DNA from: Lachnospiraceae bacterium UBA2860
GTDB lineage: Bacteria > Bacillota > Clostridia > Lachnospirales > Lachnospiraceae
DNA: 28,961 nt
NCBI GenBank assembly: GCA_002350625.1
Contig: DEFE01000037.1
Coordinates: 519-29,479 of the forward strand
Reading direction: 5' to 3'
In this document: positions 7,314 to 14,277 of the stretch, piece after piece
How positions within the stretch are numbered: the first letter of the stretch is position 1
How the letters are laid out: every line of letters starts with the position of its first letter
Notes under the pieces: model-generated
Told to the model about the DNA's origin: nothing
The model's input: only the letters and a program-made list of their open reading frames with translations
Databases searched by the model: none
Made by a program: the position numbers and the translations under genes

Positions 7314-8216
7314 TCATGTTCTGTTTTTTAAGGCGTCCGAGATCATCATCGCGAGCTTCAGCGCGATCGCGTCGTCGAAGAAGCGCAGGTCGAGGCCGGT
7401 GGCCTGGTGCAGCTTCTCCAGCCGGTAGACCAGCGTGTTCCGGTGGACGTAGAGCTGCCGCGCGGTCTCGGAGATGTTCAGGTTGTTTTCAAAGAATGCG
7501 CTGATGATCGAGACCGTCTCCTCGTCGAAGTCGTCGGGGCTGATGTCTCCGAGGACTTCTTTGAGGAAGAGCCGGCAGGAGCTCTCCGGCAGATCGTAGA
7601 TGAGCCGGCCGATGCCGAGGCGGTTGTAGTTCAGCGCCGTCTCGCTCATGTAGAAAATGCTGCCGATTTTCAGCGCGACGAGCGCATTCCGGAAGGCCTC
7701 CGGCATGTCTTTCAGTGTCTCGATCGGGGAGGCGAAGCCGACGCGCGCGCGGATCATGGCCTCCATGTTCAGCATGTCGACCATCGTGTGCGCGTCCCCG
7801 GTGAGCGTGTCCTCCTGATCCGCTTTGGAGAGCGACTTGATGAGCACGACCCGGAGCTCGTCGAGCACCGCGAGCTGGTCGCCGGCTTTTAAGACGAACA
7901 TCTGACGCAGAATCCTGCCGGCATTTTCGGCCTCCGCGCCTGCGCACTCAATCACGTAGAGGACGCGCCGGCCGCGCTCCGGGATATGGAAGCGGGAGGC
8001 TGCCGCGTAGAGATCCGTGTCGGAAATGTTGCCGTAAAGCAGGTTCCGGAGGAAGTTCGTCCGGTCGTACTTGTCGCGCCAGGCGGAGGTCAGCATGGCG
8101 ATCTTCTCAAGGGTGTCCGCCGCGTCCTCCCCTCCCGTCCCTTCGAGGCTTAAGGGGAGCCCGGTCACTTTTTTCAGTTCTTCGAGTGACTGCCGGAGCT
8201 TTGCATCGTCATCCAT
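7314..8216 (-). CDS. PucR/CdaR-type transcriptional regulator with C-terminal HTH
   Basis: The C-terminus reads NLNISETARQLYVHRNTLVYRLEKLHQATGLD, the PucR-type helix-turn-helix (HTH_30) in its usual terminal position. The preceding 240 residues have the mixed alpha/beta look of the GGDEF-like central domain of CdaR/PucR proteins and no membrane segment. Members sense a metabolite and usually activate a nearby catabolic gene, here most likely the hydratase 45 bp downstream. Start choice: an ATG at 8237 has no ribosome site, whereas the ATG at 8216 (Met-Asp-Asp-Asp-Ala) has ACGAGGA about 8 bp upstream, so I prefer 8216 (300 residues). The inducer is unknown. Confidence 0.88.
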   Translation of the reverse strand: MDDDAKLRQSLEELKKVTGLPLSLEGTGGEDAADTLEKIAMLTSAWRDKYDRTNFLRNLLYGNISDTDLYAAASRFHIPERGRRVLYVIECAGAEAENAGRILRQMFVLKAGDQLAVLDELRVVLIKSLSKADQEDTLTGDAHTMVDMLNMEAMIRARVGFASPIETLKDMPEAFRNALVALKIGSIFYMSETALNYNRLGIGRLIYDLPESSCRLFLKEVLGDISPDDFDEETVSIISAFFENNLNISETARQLYVHRNTLVYRLEKLHQATGLDLRFFDDAIALKLAMMISDALKNRT

Positions 8217-8312
8217 CGCTAAAATCCTCGTATCCATGTGCCGCGGACGCGGACATGCAGGTAGTTGATCCTTGTGCGAAAATGGCGCCTCGCCGATTCC
8301 GCATTACCCATC

Positions 8313-8341
8313 ATCATACAACATTTGCGGGCGGTTTTGAA
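8313..8341 (-). promoter_or_regulatory. Candidate promoter for the pucR-like gene and hydratase
   Basis: On the minus strand, TTCAAA (8341-8336), a 17-bp spacer and TATGAT (8318-8313). The -35 box is poor. It would drive the regulator-hydratase pair divergently from the thi promoter at 8365, leaving a leader of about 90 nt. Confidence 0.35.
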
Positions 8342-8364
8342 GTGCTTTAGGCGGCATAAGCATA

Positions 8365-8393
8365 TTGACTTTTCGCGGCGGGAGGGGTATTCT
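8365..8393 (+). promoter_or_regulatory. Sigma-A promoter of the thi uptake operon
   Basis: TTGACT (8365-8370), a 17-bp spacer and TATTCT (8388-8393). The predicted start near 8400 falls right at the beginning of the TPP riboswitch, which supports the call. Confidence 0.75.
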
Positions 8394-8402
8394 TTTGCCA
8401 TC

Positions 8403-8486
8403 TGCTAGGGGAGCGCAAGCTGAGACTGCAGGGAAAACCTGCGGACCCTCATTACCTGATCCGGTTAATGCCGGCGTAGGGAAGCG
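8403..8486 (+). promoter_or_regulatory. TPP (THI-box) riboswitch
   Basis: The conserved THI elements appear in order: taggggagc, the invariant GCTGAGA (8418-8425 region), a variable P3 hairpin (gcagg-gaaa-acctgc), then ACCCTCATTACCTGATCCGG, TTAATGCCGGCGTAGGGAAGC. This matches the TPP aptamer consensus (GCUGAGA, ACCUGAUC, UAAUGCxxGCGUAGGGAA). It is followed 44 nt later by an intrinsic terminator and then the thiamine-uptake genes, so high thiamine pyrophosphate should end transcription early. Confidence 0.97.
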
Positions 8487-8529
8487 AGCGAATAAAAGAG
8501 TGCGTGCATTTTCGGCACGGATACCGGAC

Positions 8530-8554
8530 CCCCCGCGGCAGCGGAGGTTTTTTT
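8530..8554 (+). terminator. Riboswitch-controlled intrinsic terminator
   Basis: CCCCCGC (8530-8536), loop ggca, GCGGAGG (8541-8547) with one C-A mismatch, then seven T (8548-8554). It lies between the TPP aptamer and the first ribosome site and is the likely expression platform. I did not find an obvious antiterminator strand by eye. Confidence 0.85.
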
Positions 8555-8583
8555 GTGCGTTTTTAAGAAAGGAGAGGTCAGTG

Positions 8584-8880
8584 ATGGAAGCAAGTGTAGC
8601 AATTCAGTCTCTGCCGGCCGCGCCGGATGACGACGAGCTCTGCAGGATCGTAGACGAGGTCATCGCGTATATCGCGTCCACAGGCTACAACTATTATGTC
8701 GGACCCTTTGAGACGACGATCGAAGGGCCGTACGACGCGCTCATGGATATCGTGAAGGAGTGCCAGCACATCGCGATCCGCGCGGGCGCGCCTTCTGTGG
8801 CGGCCTACATCAAGGTCAGCTACAAGCCGGAAGGGGAGGTCCTCAGCATTGAGCGAAAGATCGGGAAGTATCACGAGTAA
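8584..8880 (+). CDS. Thiamine-binding (MTH1187/YkoF-family) protein
   Basis: A 98-residue protein with the ferredoxin-like pattern of the Thiamine_BP family (PF01910): VAIQSLP at the start, VDEVIAYIASTGYNYYVGPFETTIEG in the middle and VSYKPEGE near the end. Single-domain members bind thiamine or a pyrimidine precursor in the cytoplasm and are often encoded with thi transport genes. The start at 8584 is chosen because AAAGGAGAGG (8568-8576) lies 7 bp upstream; the frame stays open further upstream but would run through the riboswitch. It is first in the TPP-controlled operon, and its end overlaps the permease gene by 32 bp, which suggests translational coupling. Confidence 0.88.
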   Translation: MEASVAIQSLPAAPDDDELCRIVDEVIAYIASTGYNYYVGPFETTIEGPYDALMDIVKECQHIAIRAGAPSVAAYIKVSYKPEGEVLSIERKIGKYHE

Positions 8881-9616
8881 GCTGCCGGCGGCCGCGGCGC
8901 TTCTGCTTCTCATCTTTTTCTGGTGGCTGCTGTGCGCCTCCGGCGCCGTGCCGTCCTACATGCTGCCCTCGCCGGTGGACGTCGCCCGGGCATTTGTCAA
9001 TGATTTTTCGAATCTGATGTACCACGCGGGGACCACGCTGCAGGAAGCGGCTTACGGACTCGTGATCGGCGTGGTGCTGGCATTTGCGATCGCAACGGTC
9101 ATGGACCGTTTCCTGATCCTTGACCGGGCGTTTTCACCGCTGCTTGTGATCTCCCAGACGATTCCGACGATCGCGATCGCGCCGCTCCTTGTCCTTTGGA
9201 TGGGCTTCGGCATGGCGCCGAAGATCACGCTCGTCGTGATCACGACATTTTTCCCGATCGCGGTGGGGCTGCTCGAGGGATACCGGAGCGTCGATCCCGA
9301 TGCGGTCGATCTCCTGCGCGCCATGGGCGCGAACCGGCGGCAGATCTTTCGCCACGTGAAATTCCCGGCCTCGCTTCCGTATTTCTTCTCGGGGCTTAAG
9401 ATCTCGGCTTCCTACGCGATCGTCGGGGCCGTGATCGCCGAGTGGCTGGGCGGCTTTGAGGGGCTCGGCGTCTATATGACGCGGGTGAAGAAGGCATATG
9501 CGTTCGACCGGATGTTTGCGGTGATCATCCTCATCGTGGTGATCAGCCTCCTCCTCATGGGGCTTGTGGACCTGATCCGGCGCGCGGCGATGCCGTACGC
9601 GAACATAAAAAACTGA
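8849..9616 (+). CDS. thiX: ABC transporter permease for a thiamine precursor (ThiX type)
   Basis: A 255-residue integral membrane protein of the SsuC/ThiX/TauC permease family (BPD_transp_1). TM segments can be seen at about 12-30, 69-88 and further toward the C-terminus. The cytoplasmic coupling loop has the EAA-type motif EGYRSVDPDAVDLLRAMGANRRQIFRHVKFP, with the family Gly in AMGAN. The start is TTG at 8849: AGGGGAGG (8832-8839) lies 9 bp upstream and no nearby ATG fits. It lies inside the end of the thiamine-binding gene. With the binding protein (9670) and ATPase (10733) it forms a complete importer, probably for a formylaminopyrimidine or HMP-like precursor, under TPP control. The exact ligand is inferred from the riboswitch and family. 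Confidence 0.9.
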   Translation: MSERSGSITSKLPAAAALLLLIFFWWLLCASGAVPSYMLPSPVDVARAFVNDFSNLMYHAGTTLQEAAYGLVIGVVLAFAIATVMDRFLILDRAFSPLLVISQTIPTIAIAPLLVLWMGFGMAPKITLVVITTFFPIAVGLLEGYRSVDPDAVDLLRAMGANRRQIFRHVKFPASLPYFFSGLKISASYAIVGAVIAEWLGGFEGLGVYMTRVKKAYAFDRMFAVIILIVVISLLLMGLVDLIRRAAMPYANIKN

Positions 9617-9624
9617 CAAAAAAC

Positions 9625-9651
9625 ATGACACGGGGTCTGACCCCTTGTCAT
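9625..9651 (+). repeat. Dispersed 27-bp palindrome, copy 1 (leader of thiY)
   Basis: ATGACA and TGTCAT flank a GGGGTCTGACCCC core, each joined by one unpaired base (c and t). The stem is otherwise perfect. It lies between thiX and thiY and ends 3 bp before the AAGGAG ribosome site of thiY. Other copies are at 16172-16198 and 28884-28910. Confidence 0.92.
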
Positions 9652-9669
9652 AAAAAGGAGACCAACATC

Positions 9670-10674
9670 ATGAAATTACTTAGAAAAACCATGCTGCTGA
9701 CAAGCGCCGTCATCCTCGCGGCAGGCCTTAGTTTTACTGCCGAGGCGGAGGAGAAGGAGCCGGCGAAGATCACGTTCTGCCTGGACTGGACGCCGAACAC
9801 GAATCACACGGGCGTTTACGCGGCGCAGGCGCTGGGGTATTATGAAGAAGAAGGGCTCGATGTATCGATCGTGCAGCCGCCCGAAAATGGCGCGGTGCTG
9901 ATGTGCGCGGCGGGACAGGCCGAGTTCGCGGTGGACGCGCAGGACACGATGGCCGCGTCGCTTGATCTGGACGAGCCGCTCGGGGTGACGGCCGTGGCGG
10001 CGATTCTCCAGCACAATACCTCGGGCATTCTCTCGAGAGGCGGCGACGGCATCAACTCCCCGAAGGGGCTCGAAGGGAAGACTTATTCGACCTGGGAAAG
10101 TCCGATCGAAATGGCGATGATCCGTTACTGCATGGAACAGGAAGGCGCGGACTTTGACTCTGTGCAGCTGATTCCGAATGACATCACCGACGAGCCGGCG
10201 GCGCTCGCCGCGCACCAGACGGACGCGGTGTGGGTCTTCTACGGCTGGAGCGGCGTCAACGCGGAGGTCGAGGGCGTCGACTGCGACTACTGGGCCTTCA
10301 GGGACATCGCCCCCGCGCTTGACTACTACACCCCGGTCATTCTTGCGAACAATACCTTCCTTGAGGAGTCGCCGGAGACTGCGAAGGCGTTCCTGCGCGC
10401 GACGGCAAAGGGCTACGCCTATGCGGCGGAGCATCCGAAGGAAGCGGCGGACATGCTGATCGAGGGCGACACCACCGGATCGCTCCGCGGCGCGGAGGAT
10501 CTCGTCTATGCGAGCCAGAATTATCTCGCCGGGGAGTACATCGCGGACGCGTCCGCGTGGGGCGTGATCGACGCGGACCGCTGGAACGCTTTCTACGGAT
10601 GGCTGAGCGACAACGGGCTGACGGCCCATGACCTCAAGGGCACGGGCTTCAGCAACGACTACCTGCCGGCATAA
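9670..10674 (+). CDS. thiY: Thiamine-precursor ABC transporter substrate-binding protein (ThiY/NMT1 family)
   Basis: A 334-residue secreted protein with the NMT1/THI5-like signature CLDWTPNTNHTGVYAAQALGYYEEEGLDV, typical of ThiY, which binds N-formyl-4-amino-5-aminomethyl-2-methylpyrimidine or related pyrimidines. The signal peptide (KLLRKTMLLTSAVILAAGLSFTAEA) appears to end in an AEA site with no Cys, so no lipid anchor is evident. That is odd for a binding protein of a Gram-positive. The start at 9670 is chosen because AAGGAG (9655-9660) lies 9 bp upstream; the frame also stays open through the palindrome before it, but that extension lacks a ribosome site and would spoil the signal peptide. 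It is the third gene of the TPP-controlled operon. Confidence 0.93.
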   Translation: MKLLRKTMLLTSAVILAAGLSFTAEAEEKEPAKITFCLDWTPNTNHTGVYAAQALGYYEEEGLDVSIVQPPENGAVLMCAAGQAEFAVDAQDTMAASLDLDEPLGVTAVAAILQHNTSGILSRGGDGINSPKGLEGKTYSTWESPIEMAMIRYCMEQEGADFDSVQLIPNDITDEPAALAAHQTDAVWVFYGWSGVNAEVEGVDCDYWAFRDIAPALDYYTPVILANNTFLEESPETAKAFLRATAKGYAYAAEHPKEAADMLIEGDTTGSLRGAEDLVYASQNYLAGEYIADASAWGVIDADRWNAFYGWLSDNGLTAHDLKGTGFSNDYLPA

Positions 10675-10732
10675 ACGGCGCTTTAAGAAAATGGCGCCGA
10701 GAAGAAGCGGCGCTATAGAAAACGAGGCGCGG

Positions 10733-11530
10733 ATGGATTTACTGAGAGCGGAGCACATCACAAAAAGATACGGGGACCGGACCATCTTAAAGGATGTCTC
10801 GGTCCGCCTTGAGGAGGGAGAGCTTGTCTCCCTCCTTGGCCTCAGCGGCTCCGGAAAGACGACGCTCTTCCACGTGCTCTCCGGCCTCATTCCGCCGGAG
10901 GAAGGCCGCGTGCTCTTAAATGGTGAAGACGTCACCGCGAAGCCCGGGAAGGTCAGCTACATGCTGCAGAAGGACCTGCTGCTCGCGCACAAGAAAGTGA
11001 TCGACAACGTGGCGCTCCCGCTGCTCCTTGCGGGCAGGAAGAAGAAGGAGGCGCGTAAAGAGGCCGCGCCGTATTTCGAGGACTTCGGCCTTGCGGGGAC
11101 GGAGATGCTCTACCCGGCGCAGCTTTCCGGCGGGATGCGGCAGCGGGCGGCATTTTTGAGGACCTATCTGAGCGCCGTCGCCGCATCCGGCGAACACCGC
11201 CTTAAGGGCGCGCAGATGCCTTCGGGCGCGGCGCTTCTCGACGAGCCATTTTCGGCGCTCGACACGATCACGAAGAGCCAGATGCACGACTGGTATCTGG
11301 ACGTCATGGAGAAGATCTCCCTGTCGACGCTCTTTATCACGCACGATATCGACGAGGCGATCGTCCTGTCGGACCGGATCTACATCCTGACCGGGAGCCC
11401 CGGCGAAATCCGCGACGAAATCCGGATCCTGCCGGAGCGGCGGGAGAGGAGGGACTTCAATATGACAGGGGAGTTCCTCGCGTACAAAAAACAGATCCGG
11501 GACATTCTCGAAAGACAGCAAACACAATGA
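10733..11530 (+). CDS. thiZ: ABC transporter ATP-binding protein for thiamine precursor (ThiZ type)
   Basis: A 265-residue ATPase with Walker A GLSGSGKT (36-43), Q-loop MLQKD (77-81), signature LSGGMRQR (131-138), Walker B ALLDEP (167-172) and H-loop THDIDEA. This is the SsuB/TauB/ThiZ branch. Between the signature and Walker B there are about 15 residues more than usual (SAVAASGEHRLKGAQMPSG), in the helical subdomain. ATG 10733 has GAGG 5 bp upstream; an upstream in-frame ATG (10691) has no site. It powers the ThiXY importer at the membrane and is the fourth gene of the TPP-controlled block. Confidence 0.9.
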   Translation: MDLLRAEHITKRYGDRTILKDVSVRLEEGELVSLLGLSGSGKTTLFHVLSGLIPPEEGRVLLNGEDVTAKPGKVSYMLQKDLLLAHKKVIDNVALPLLLAGRKKKEARKEAAPYFEDFGLAGTEMLYPAQLSGGMRQRAAFLRTYLSAVAASGEHRLKGAQMPSGAALLDEPFSALDTITKSQMHDWYLDVMEKISLSTLFITHDIDEAIVLSDRIYILTGSPGEIRDEIRILPERRERRDFNMTGEFLAYKKQIRDILERQQTQ

Positions 11531-11543
11531 TGGAGGGAAACGT

Positions 11544-12626
11544 ATGAAAAAGAACTGGCCGCTTGACACCACGGTTTCTTTTGACCCGTACTTCGGAGAA
11601 CCGGACCGCGACGGCGATCAGGGATACGAAGTCAATGCCGACGGCACCGTCCGCATGCGCATCAAGGCGCCGCAGGCAAAAAGCGTGATCGTCGATCAGT
11701 TCGGCAGGGAGTCGGCGCTTGAGAAGGTGTCGGACGAGATATGGGAAGGCGTGCTCGACCTGGGCCGCGGCTTCCAGTATTTCTTCCTCAAGGTCGACGG
11801 GGCGGACGTGCTGAATCCCTATCTGCCGATCGGCTACGGCGCGTGCCGCCCGATGCATTTCCTCGACATCCCGGTGCCGGGCGAGGAATCCTGGGACGAG
11901 CTGCGCGACATCCCGCACGGGGCCGTGAGCCGGCAGTATTATCCGTCCTCCGTGACGGGAAAGCTCGAGATCTGCCTCGTGTACACGCCGCCGAAGTACG
12001 ACAGCGTGAAGACCTACCCGGTGCTCTATCTGCAGCATGGATACGGCGAAAATGAGACCGGCTGGATCTACCAGGGCCACGCCGGCCGCATCGCGGACAA
12101 CCTGATCCACGACGGCGCGATGGAGGAGATGATCATTGTCATGGGAAACGGCATGGCGGTCAGAAAGCAGCCCTCCCTTGAGTTTGAGCTCTTCCCCCGG
12201 GTGCTCTTAGAGGACCTGATCCCGTATATCGAGGCGCACTATCCGGTGCGGACCGACAAGTGGAGCCGCGCGATGGCGGGGCTCAGCATGGGCAGCTACC
12301 AGACCTCTCTTGTGACACTCACGCATCCCGAGCTCTTCGGCTACGTCGGCGTCTTCAGCGGTTTCCTGCGCTCGCCGCGTCTTGACGACGAGGGGAAGCA
12401 TCTCGCGCTCATGGAGGACAAGAGCCGCTTTAACGAGAGCTTCCGCGTGTTCTACCGCGCGATGGGCACGGAGGACACCTACTTCGAGCACTTCGAGAAG
12501 GACGACGCCTTCCTTCATGGAAAGGACCTGTCGATCATCCGCAAGACCTTCCCCGGCGGGCACGACTGGAGCGTGTGGCGCCGCTGCATCCACGATTTCC
12601 TGCCGCTGCTGTTTAAGGAACACTGA
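11544..12626 (+). CDS. Alpha/beta-hydrolase esterase (CE1/esterase D-like) with N-terminal E-set domain
   Basis: A 360-residue protein without a signal peptide. Residues about 33-95 (TVRMRIKAPQAKSVIVDQFG to FFLKVDGADVLNP) look like an immunoglobulin-like E-set/CBM48 domain. Residues about 125-360 are a PF00756-type esterase: YPVLYLQHGYGENETGW (158-174), nucleophile elbow AGLSMGS (Ser248) and a terminal GGHDW (His340). Related proteins are feruloyl or acetyl-xylan esterases, trehalose esterase-like enzymes and enterochelin esterases. The lack of a signal peptide means the substrate would be small and imported. The ATG has GGAGGG 6 bp upstream, and only 13 bp separate it from thiZ, so it is probably cotranscribed. 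That would place a carbohydrate-type esterase under a TPP riboswitch. Confidence 0.85.
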   Translation: MKKNWPLDTTVSFDPYFGEPDRDGDQGYEVNADGTVRMRIKAPQAKSVIVDQFGRESALEKVSDEIWEGVLDLGRGFQYFFLKVDGADVLNPYLPIGYGACRPMHFLDIPVPGEESWDELRDIPHGAVSRQYYPSSVTGKLEICLVYTPPKYDSVKTYPVLYLQHGYGENETGWIYQGHAGRIADNLIHDGAMEEMIIVMGNGMAVRKQPSLEFELFPRVLLEDLIPYIEAHYPVRTDKWSRAMAGLSMGSYQTSLVTLTHPELFGYVGVFSGFLRSPRLDDEGKHLALMEDKSRFNESFRVFYRAMGTEDTYFEHFEKDDAFLHGKDLSIIRKTFPGGHDWSVWRRCIHDFLPLLFKEH

Positions 12627-12635
12627 GACAATAAG

Positions 12636-12681
12636 AGGGGACGGTACTGTGACCTGACATCCGGACACAGAGCCGTCCCCT
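12636..12681 (+). repeat. Hairpin repeat of the GGGGACGG...CCGTCCCC type before the GH32 gene
   Basis: AGGGGACGG (12636-12644) pairs with CCGTCCCCT (12673-12681). After a 2-base mismatch, CTGTG (12647-12651) pairs with CACAG (12666-12670), leaving a 14-base loop. It ends 14 bp before the AGGAG site of the next gene. It has no T tract directly after it, so it is not a standard terminator. It resembles dispersed palindromes seen in other Firmicutes, a recollection not checked here. Confidence 0.8.
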
Positions 12682-12706
12682 TTCCGGGAAGAAAAGGAGA
12701 GACCGC

Positions 12707-14191
12707 ATGATCAGCCAAGAGCTCATGGAAGCCAGGCGCTACGAGGCGGAGGCGGAGAGCCGGATCGCGAAAGAGGCGCGGCCGGCCTTTCACCTCACGC
12801 CCCGCGCGGGCTGGATGAATGACCCGAACGGCTTCTGTTATTACAAAGGGCAGTACCATCTGTTCTATCAGTATTACCCCTACGCGTCGCGCTGGGACTC
12901 CATGCACTGGGGCCACGCGGTGAGCGACGACCTGCTGCACTGGACCTATCTGCCCGCGGCCATGGCCCCGGACCGACCCTATGACAAGGACGGCGTCTTC
13001 TCCGGGAGCGCAGTGGAGATGGAGGACGGGAGGCTCCTCCTCATGTACACGGGCGTGCGCATGGGCGACCCCTCCGCCCGCCCGCTCACGCAGGTGCAGA
13101 CGCAGTGCGTGGCCGTGGGCGACGGCATCGATTTTGAGAAGTACGCTTCAAATCCCGTGATCGACGAAAATGCCGTCCCCGCGGGCGGCAGCACAGAGGA
13201 TTTCCGCGACCCGAAGCTCATCCGCATGGCGGACGGGCGCCTCGGCTGCATCGTGGCGGACCGCCCGGCGGACGGCAGCGGACAGCTGCTCCTCTACACC
13301 TCGCCGGACGGCTTTTCCTGGACGTACAAAGGGGTGCTCGCGAGCAACCGCTGCCGCTTCGGCAGGATGTGGGAGTGCCCGGATTTCTTCCCCCTTGACG
13401 GGAAGCAGGTGCTCCTTGTCTCGCCGCAGGACATGCTGCCGAGCGGCCTTGAATACCAGGGCGGCAACGGCACGCTGTGCCTCATCGGCAGCTATGACGA
13501 AGCGGCGTGTGCTTTCCGGGAGGAGCGCGACCAGGCGGTCGACTACGGCATCGACTTCTACGCGCCGCAGACGGTGCTCACGCCGGACGGGCGCCGCGTC
13601 ATGATCGGCTGGATGCAGAACTGGGACGCGTGCGCGATCCGGGAGCCCGAGGCGCCCTGGGCGGGCCAGATGTCCCTGCCGCGCGAGCTCTCCCTTCGTG
13701 ACGGGCGGCTTTACCAGTGGCCGATCCGCGAGCTCGACGCGCTTCGGAAGGACAAGGCCGCATACCGGGACGTGGCCGTCGGGCGCGAGCGGCTCTACTT
13801 AGACGGCATCTCGGGCCGCACCGTGGATCTGGAGATCCGCGTCCGCCCGAAGGACCCGGAAAAATCCTACAGCAAGTTCGTGATCCGCTTCGCGGAGGAA
13901 GGGGAGACCTGCACGTCGGTCCGCTTCCGCCCGCAGGAGTCGACGCTGAAGATCGACCGGAAGTATGCCGGCTCCCGCCGCGCGATCCTGCACGAGCGGC
14001 GCTGCCTCGTCGAAAATGCCGCCCGCGAGCTCACGATGCGGATCATTCTCGACCGCTACAGCTGCGAGATCTTCATCGACGGCGGCCGGAAGGTGATGAC
14101 GGCCGCGCTTTATACAGACCTCTCCGCGGAGAAGATTTCCTTCCGGGCGGACGGGGACGCGGTGATGGACATCACGAAGTATTCTCTTTAA
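12707..14191 (+). CDS. GH32 beta-fructosidase / sucrose-6-phosphate hydrolase
   Basis: A 494-residue cytoplasmic glycoside hydrolase of family 32. The five-blade catalytic domain starts with WMNDPNGF (nucleophile Asp39), then FSGSAV (98-103), the transition-state stabiliser FRDPK (Asp168) and the acid/base segment MWECPDFF (Glu223). The C-terminal beta-sandwich covers about 345-494. It cleaves terminal beta-fructose from sucrose, sucrose-6-phosphate or fructooligosaccharides. There is no signal peptide, so the substrate is taken up first. AGGAG precedes the ATG. It follows the esterase by 80 bp with a hairpin repeat in between, so it may be cotranscribed or partly separated. No sugar transporter is adjacent, although a PfkB kinase lies 1 kb downstream. 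Confidence 0.94.
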   Translation: MISQELMEARRYEAEAESRIAKEARPAFHLTPRAGWMNDPNGFCYYKGQYHLFYQYYPYASRWDSMHWGHAVSDDLLHWTYLPAAMAPDRPYDKDGVFSGSAVEMEDGRLLLMYTGVRMGDPSARPLTQVQTQCVAVGDGIDFEKYASNPVIDENAVPAGGSTEDFRDPKLIRMADGRLGCIVADRPADGSGQLLLYTSPDGFSWTYKGVLASNRCRFGRMWECPDFFPLDGKQVLLVSPQDMLPSGLEYQGGNGTLCLIGSYDEAACAFREERDQAVDYGIDFYAPQTVLTPDGRRVMIGWMQNWDACAIREPEAPWAGQMSLPRELSLRDGRLYQWPIRELDALRKDKAAYRDVAVGRERLYLDGISGRTVDLEIRVRPKDPEKSYSKFVIRFAEEGETCTSVRFRPQESTLKIDRKYAGSRRAILHERRCLVENAARELTMRIILDRYSCEIFIDGGRKVMTAALYTDLSAEKISFRADGDAVMDITKYSL

Positions 14192-14202
14192 AAACCTAAA
14201 AA

Positions 14203-14235
14203 CCTATTGACATAATAGGATAAGACTGCTAAGAT
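14203..14235 (+). promoter_or_regulatory. cysK promoter with overlapping inverted repeat
   Basis: TTGACA (14207-14212), a 17-bp spacer and TAAGAT (14230-14235). The inverted repeat CCTATT (14203-14208), five bases, AATAGG (14214-14219) covers the -35 box, so a bound protein would block RNA polymerase. An Rrf2-family (CymR-like) cysteine regulator is a plausible candidate, but I infer this only from position and gene function. Confidence 0.75.
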
Positions 14236-14277
14236 GGCAAAAGTAAAAGAAAACTTTGCCAAAAAGGAGTCTGCGCG

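Noticed and set aside
8365..8580. N-terminal extension of the thiamine-binding protein
   Set aside because: The open frame covers the promoter, TPP aptamer and terminator; AAAGGAGAGG fixes the start at 8584.
9625..9669. MTRGLTPCH as the real N-terminus of thiY (and of the gene at 28817)
   Set aside because: This peptide is only the palindrome read in frame. A proper ribosome site and signal peptide start at 9670, and at 16172 the palindrome is out of frame with its gene.
9676..10935. Minus-strand 419-codon frame opposite thiY and thiZ
   Set aside because: Shadow of two well-supported genes; Arg-rich with no domain.
12636..12681. Intrinsic terminator between esterase and GH32 genes
   Set aside because: There is no T tract after the stem (tttccggg follows), so it is recorded as a repeat/hairpin.
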